Source of the DNA: Heligmosomoides polygyrus polygyrus
Lineage: Eukaryota > Nematoda > Chromadorea > Rhabditida > Heligmosomidae
Assembly: GCA_947396885.1 (NCBI GenBank)
Contig: OX377201.1
Span: 69,786,983 to 69,850,982, forward strand
Length of the DNA: 64,000 nt
Reading direction: 5' to 3'
Both the position numbers and the translations under genes were made by a program. The notes beneath the pieces are model-generated. The model was given only the letters and a program-made list of their open reading frames with translations, had not been told where the DNA came from and searched no databases. Positions within the stretch are counted from its first letter, which is position 1, and every line of letters begins with the position of its first letter. Positions 59,412-64,000 of this stretch are shown one piece after another.

Positions 59412-60949
59412 GATTATAAGCGTGGAACGTTTTCTTGGGCATCAACGATGAGAATGGTCATCTACTGACGAACCGCAAGAGGACTATGAAACGATGGCAT
59501 GACTGCTTCGAGAAAATTTCGACAGAAGAGTTTGCCCATCCGCCCATCCCTTGCGTCCCTCCTACGCACGGTCCTGTGCAGAAAATCACTGTGGAGGAGA
59601 CGGAAGCGGCTTTGAAGAAGATGAAGCCAGGCAAAGCAACGGGCCCCGATGATATAGCGGCCGACCTATGGAAGTTGAGGTGCTGGAGTCCTGCTGAGTG
59701 GCTAACGAAGTTTTTCAACCAGGTTGTTACGGAAAAGAAGGTACCAGGTAGTTGGCAGGAAAGCACGACGACCCGATATGGAAGAAGAAGGGCAGTCCAG
59801 CGGACTGCACGAATTACCGTCCAATTCGCTTGCTCTCGCACAGCATGAAAATCTTCGAGCGAATTGTAGACGGACGTATTCGCGATATCGTCCAACTTTC
59901 CACCAATCAATGTGGCTTCGTAGCGGGCAGTGGCACCATCGATGCCATACATGCTGCTCGTCTTCTGGTAGAGAGACATCGCGAAAAGCAGAAACCGCTG
60001 CACATAGCTTTTCTCGACTTAGAGAAAGCATTCGATCGTGTTCCGCGTGAGGTTGTATGGTACGCCTTACGACAACACGGTGTTCCCGAAGAGCTTATTG
60101 AGTGGGTGCGCATACATTACTCTGGTCCAAAGAGTAGTGTGCGAGCGCCAGCCGGCACATCGGCGGAGTTTCCTACGGACGTAATGCTTGCAAGCGAAGA
60201 GAAGAGCGAACTCGAGCGACAAGCGCAAGCTTGGTACGACCGCTTGGCGATGTTCGGGCTCAAGGTAAACGTCAAAAAATCTGAGTACTTGACGACAGAC
60301 GTAAACGAAGCCGGGTCCATTGAGATCAATGGCACTGCGCTAGTACGAACGACAAACTTCAAGTACCTTGGATCTGCAATTGCGTCTGATGGTAGTCTGA
60401 CGTTCGAGGTGAACTCGCGCGTGAGCGCAGCGTGGTCCAAATGGCGCTCGATGACAGGCGTTTTATGCGACAGGAAGATACCGGAACGCCTTAAATCGAA
60501 GATCTATAGAACCATCGTCCGACCAGTAGCGATGTATGGAGCTGAGTGCTGGCCTGCAACCAAGGAGGTTGAGACTCGCCTCAGCGTAATGGAAACGAAA
60601 ATGCTGCGATGGACGGCTGGTGTTACGCGTCTGGACCGTATTCGCAACGATGAAATACGCCAGAGGTTTGGTGTCGCTCCAATTGCTGACAAGTTACGTG
60701 AAGCTCGCCTTGGTATGGCCACGTTCTTCGAGCTAGTGGTGACACTGTTAGGAAGATTGGCCTTAACATAGATGTGCCCGGAAAACGGCCTAAAGGGCGG
60801 CCGAAGCAGCGATGGCTTGATACGTTGCACGTGGACCTAAAGGTTGCTGGTATCCATCCCGATCAAGCATTTGATCGCGTAAAGTGGCGTCACCACACCA
60901 GAATAGCGGACCCCGCCTCGAAGCGGGACAAACGCTGAAGAAGAAGAAG
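59412..60949 (+). mobile_element. RTE-like LINE, third family, 5' truncated
   Basis: 1.54 kb flanked by ATCATTAGACGC (59400-59411 and 60950-60961), inside the MITE at 59308. It ends in an AAG/GAA simple-repeat tail just after the stop codon, as RTE elements do. The endonuclease is absent. Confidence 0.9.
59435..60938 (+). pseudogene. RTE-like reverse transcriptase lacking its catalytic core
   Basis: KKMKPGKATGPDDIAADLWK starts the RT. After a frameshift near 59757 come NYRPIRLLSHSMKIFERIV, QCGFVAGSGTIDAIHAARLL and [16 protein letters not shown]. At 60180 the frame jumps from EFPTDV straight to MLASEEKSELERQA, so the segment that should carry the YADD box is deleted. After another shift near 60712 it reads WYGHVLRASGDTV and RPKGRPKQRWLDTL and ends ADPASKRDKR before TGA (60936-60938). 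Confidence 0.9.
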
Positions 60950-60999
60950 ATCATTAGACGCCGCTCGAGGTGAGCGATGGTATGACAAAGGCCTTAGGC

Positions 61000-62060
61000 C
61001 GGCAGCAGAGTCTTGCGGGTGCCGCGGACCCGCCATGACAAAGGCGGGTGGCGCGGCGCCGCGAGGGGTACGCAATACTGCGTACTTTTGCCGGCAGTTG
61101 CGACACCTAAGAATGCCAGAGATGTAAGGCCTTGTGCATACTTCCCGTCGCCGCGATGGAATCGCAGCGATGTGTTTTGCAGAGCGACGCGAAAGAATTT
61201 GAACTTCTCCGCGCTCGTCGCATCGCTCATCGCTCTGCAAGGGGGCGCGACGGCGATCCCTCCAGGACCAGCGCTAAACACCGCGCGCGGCGCGAAAAAG
61301 TATGCCATGCCCGCGATGGGCGCGGGAAGCCATCACGCATGCCGGCCGCCACTAATGCGGCGGCCGCGGCGAAGTTTCCTTTGACAATTCGACCGCGTAC
61401 GGCGGAATGGGCATGAATTATAAACGCCGCGATTGCGTCGCGTATGCCCCCGTCCTAAAATGCAAAACGCTTTTGTTTTGTGAAGAAGGTTTTCCAAGCC
61501 AAGTTAGGAGTTCATGAATGTATGCCACGAAATCTCATACAACACTCATTAGAACTTAACAGTTCTGTGCCATTTTGCGCTTGCTCTCACTTTTGTCGTT
61601 CTACCTTCACTAAAAGTTCTCCACTAAAGCTGCTCGATTGACAAGCAGCTCGAAAATAATGTGGTGGCCCTTGTGATGCCAGCATTCCCTCCGATGCCTT
61701 GTTGAGTCCGGGAGGCCTGTCCGATGCAATTATAGCTCACAATAAAAAGAACGGTCTGCTTTGTTGTTGCATTTCTGTGCAAGGGTTTTTCCTAAACCTC
61801 ACACGGCTGACTTGTGGCTGGACGGCCACGAAGATTTTCAGTGCAATTAATGTTATCTAATATCGTGCTAAGGTTTTTTTTGCGTTACGTTTTGAGTGCA
61901 GGATTCCATACGCTTCCATTTGTCGACACTAATGTTGACTATATTGTTGGTTGGCAAGCTTTTTTATGGACAGAAATTATGCACCAAACAATTATAATCC
62001 TAGCATGTAGATTCGTTAAAAAAATGTTTCCAAATAGATGAGCCATTATCGGCACCCATT
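61000..62060. other. MITE-like, GC-rich DNA without genes
   Basis: GGCCGGCAGCAGAG (60997) and TAAGGCCTTGTGCATACTTC (61127) look like starts of further TTA-type MITEs, but matching right ends are unclear. From 61450 to 62060 the sequence is AT-rich with nothing recognisable. Confidence 0.45.
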
Positions 62061-62239
62061 TATCACTCCTCCCGGTGGGTCTCACCCGCAGCTCCTGGCA
62101 TTGAGGGTGAGAGCCGCCGTAAACTGCGGCAGCCCTCGGGGACCTTTGCGTGCGGCGGATCCGCGACAACTCATCCGCGACTCTGTAGAGACCCTTGCAC
62201 TTCCCGCCCGCGGAATTCGGCGCCAAAAGCGCGCTCCAA

Positions 62240-62319
62240 TGCGACGCTAGCCGCGCCGGGACGACGACGACCGTCCGCGGACGTCCTGCGGATGCTACCG
62301 CGGAGGTATAACATAGGCC
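62240..62319. mobile_element. MITE remnant (family of 56867)
   Basis: The reverse complement begins GGCCTATGTTATACCTCCGC and continues GTAGCATCCGCAGGACG, as at 56867. The other end is missing. Confidence 0.6.
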
Positions 62320-62322
62320 TTA

Positions 62323-62466
62323 AGGCCCCCACAGAGTTCTGCGGCAACGCCGCTCGCCGCAATGGTTAAGGATAGGGCAGAGACGCCGCCCGGCGGCGAG
62401 CTCTGCGTCTCTGCCCTATGGTTAAGCATAGGGCCGCGACGCTGCCGCAGAACTCTGTGGGGGCCT
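62323..62466. mobile_element. Foldback MITE, TTA-flanked (Harbinger-like)
   Basis: 144 bp between TTA at 62320-62322 and 62467-62469. AGGCCCCCACAGAGTTCTGC is mirrored exactly at the right end. The centre is a second palindrome, AGGGCAGAGACGC..GCGTCTCTGCCCT. Confidence 0.82.
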
Positions 62467-62659
62467 TTAGAGCCTCTACAGATTCTCGCGGCAGCACCCC
62501 GAGAACTCGTCCATATCGCTCCCGCCGCAGTGGGACCTACGCTGCCACTGTGCTGGAAGCGGCGGCGCGGACGAGTGGTCGCGGACCCGCCGCTCGCAAA
62601 GATCTCCGAAAGCTGCCGAACGTCAGCGCCAGGAGCGGCGGGTGAGACCCGCCGGAGGG

Positions 62660-63490
62660 CGTGTTCGGACTGGAAGCCGGGGGCTGGGGTTTTCGGTCCC
62701 CGTCTTCATGCTTTTTCATGCTTCTGCATTGCTAACCATTGCGCTAAACGTAAGTAATACCGGTTCCTCCGACTGTGCTAAGACGAGCCGTACGGTGGGC
62801 TAGCGCAGTTGGAAGAAACGCCGGTCGTCGCGTTCACACCGAGTCGAGGTTGTTGTTACGGGCCTCGTACAGGCAAAGCAAGTCTTCCATCCTTTCAGCG
62901 CCACTGACTTGGCACCAAAGTTTTCTGTGGAGGTCAAAACTTGGCCTCCCATTAGCTGACCGCCTCGGGTCCTGCTTTCAGACTGCGTGCAGAAACCGTA
63001 GAATGGTTGGTGGAGTGATTACACAAAGCTCTATCCTTTACCTATACCGCGGTACTGAAGAACTTTTATAAGAAGTTCTCGATATTGGTGAGCAGATCGG
63101 TTAAAGTTGTCATTGACTGTCCTTTCGCAGCTATGAGGGAGGTCAATGAAAGAAGTGCTTAAAAGCTCAAATACGCGAGTAAAATTGCTACGTGTCAACA
63201 TTTTCAATTCTTCAACAAGGGAGGAGCAAAGTAGTCAAGGCACACATTTCATGAGAACAGTGCGCTTTCAGCTGGATCAAAATTCGCGTTTTACTGCACT
63301 CATGATCTTTCAAAAAATCGCCGCTCACGTATACTACATAGTTGTACACGTAGGTCGAATGCAGTCAAGGCGGCGCCAGATTTTTGTTCGATATGGGAAG
63401 AATCCAAAATGAATTACGCAAGTGCTATGGCTGCTGTGTTTATCTTCTCTAGCCCAAGCTAGCCCAAGACATATAAAAGAAATGCTTCCA
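62660..63490. other. No recognised feature
   Basis: Short frames without family resemblance; no RNA gene or repeat end seen. Confidence 0.4.
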
Positions 63491-63652
63491 AATCGAAGTG
63501 GGCTCTTTCTACATTAAACTAATAGAAACTCTGCAAGAAAGAAGGTTAGTATAATTTTTTGTTCGAGGAAAAATCGAAGTGGGCTCTTTCTACATTAAAC
63601 TAATAGAAACTCTGCAAGAAAGAAGGTTAGTATAATTTTTTGTTCGAGGAAA
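63491..63652 (+). repeat. Tandem duplication, 2 x 81 bp
   Basis: The unit starting AATCGAAGTGGGCTCTTTCT at 63491 is repeated without change at 63572. Identity suggests a very recent event or an assembly artefact. Confidence 0.95.
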
Positions 63653-63674
63653 ATTTTAGTACACTTGCTTTTAA

Positions 63675-63800
63675 AGTTCTAATTCACGAATCCGATAAGT
63701 GAAGACCTTGTTTGAGATTTTATATATATATATATTTTTTTTGTTTTTGAAGAAAAATAATGGTTTGAAGCAGAAAGGCGGTCATTTTTCATTTTTAGAA
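63675..63800. repeat. Dispersed repeat, copy 2 (first copy at 7450)
   Basis: AAGTGAAGACCTTGTTTGAG and AATAATGGTTTGAAGCAGAA match 7480-7570. A short TA run splits it. Confidence 0.4.
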
Positions 63801-64000
63801 GAAGGGATGACACAAAGCCCTCATCCGAAACGCCGCGATTTTTATTCGATTGATAGCGAAATTCTGTTTGCATGAGGTTTCACACCTGTAAACGATGCAA
63901 CAAGAATAACTGAAAAACTCACATACACACATGATGTCTAATGTAAGCAGCGTTAACACTATCAATCAAATAAAAATCTCGACGAACTTTTCAGTGCTTC

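Larger units (their letters stand above)
59308..60993. mobile_element. Foldback MITE opened by a LINE
   Basis: Starts GGCCTTTGCCGTACCATCAC after the shared TTA and ends GATGGTATGACAAAGGCC before TTA 60994-60996. Without the LINE and its duplication it is about 136 bp, the size of its left neighbour. Confidence 0.78.
62066..62659. mobile_element. Inverted-repeat element holding two MITEs
   Basis: GTGGGTCTCACCCGCAGCTC (about 62074) and its counterpart near 62650 start arms of about 95 bp. Inside are a one-sided MITE remnant (62240-62319) and a complete MITE (62323-62466). Confidence 0.6.

Overview
The window is eukaryotic and most likely from a nematode. Introns are often 50-100 bp and end in TTTCAG-type acceptors. 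One gene can be read through 29 phase-consistent exons and is a P5B ATPase of the type known in Caenorhabditis as catp-5/6/7. The Penelope-like, RTE-like and tRNA-SINE repeats look like those I know from strongylid (hookworm-type) genomes. That placement is inference; no search was run.

The backbone is this single minus-strand gene: start codon at 47127, stop at 11086, 3567 coding bases, 1188 residues, every splice junction in phase. Everything else recognisable is mobile DNA, much of it in the gene's own introns. Intron 27 (about 16.4 kb) holds a degraded mariner, a Gypsy-like LTR retrotransposon (13572-23112) and an intact-length mariner carrying a SINE. The LTR element was hit by a Mutator-like MITE and by an RTE-like LINE, and the LINE in turn carries a further MITE. 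Intron 23 holds a second LINE, intron 18 two SINEs in opposite orientation, intron 9 one SINE, and intron 3 a mariner fragment and a BEL/Pao fragment.

Left of the gene (1-11085) are a tRNA-derived SINE, a TA-flanked inverted-repeat element that contains another repeat that contains a Penelope-like element with inverted arms, and about 3.8 kb in which I recognise nothing. Right of the gene (47.8-64 kb) are a Tc1/mariner-like element inside a SINE, short elements with 8-10 bp or TA target duplications, a fragment of the intron-27 LINE family, and an ORF1-like fragment. From 56.8 to 62.7 kb there is a chain of foldback MITEs separated by single TTA triplets, a 2 kb palindrome containing a 200-N assembly gap, and a decayed RTE-like LINE.

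Apart from the ATPase I see no gene whose function can be stated. The most informative signals are the intact gene inside a transposon graveyard, two apparent GC-AG introns in it, the SINE family with target duplications and one internal empty-site control, the TTA-linked MITE chain, and the Penelope-like element with mirrored endonuclease arms.
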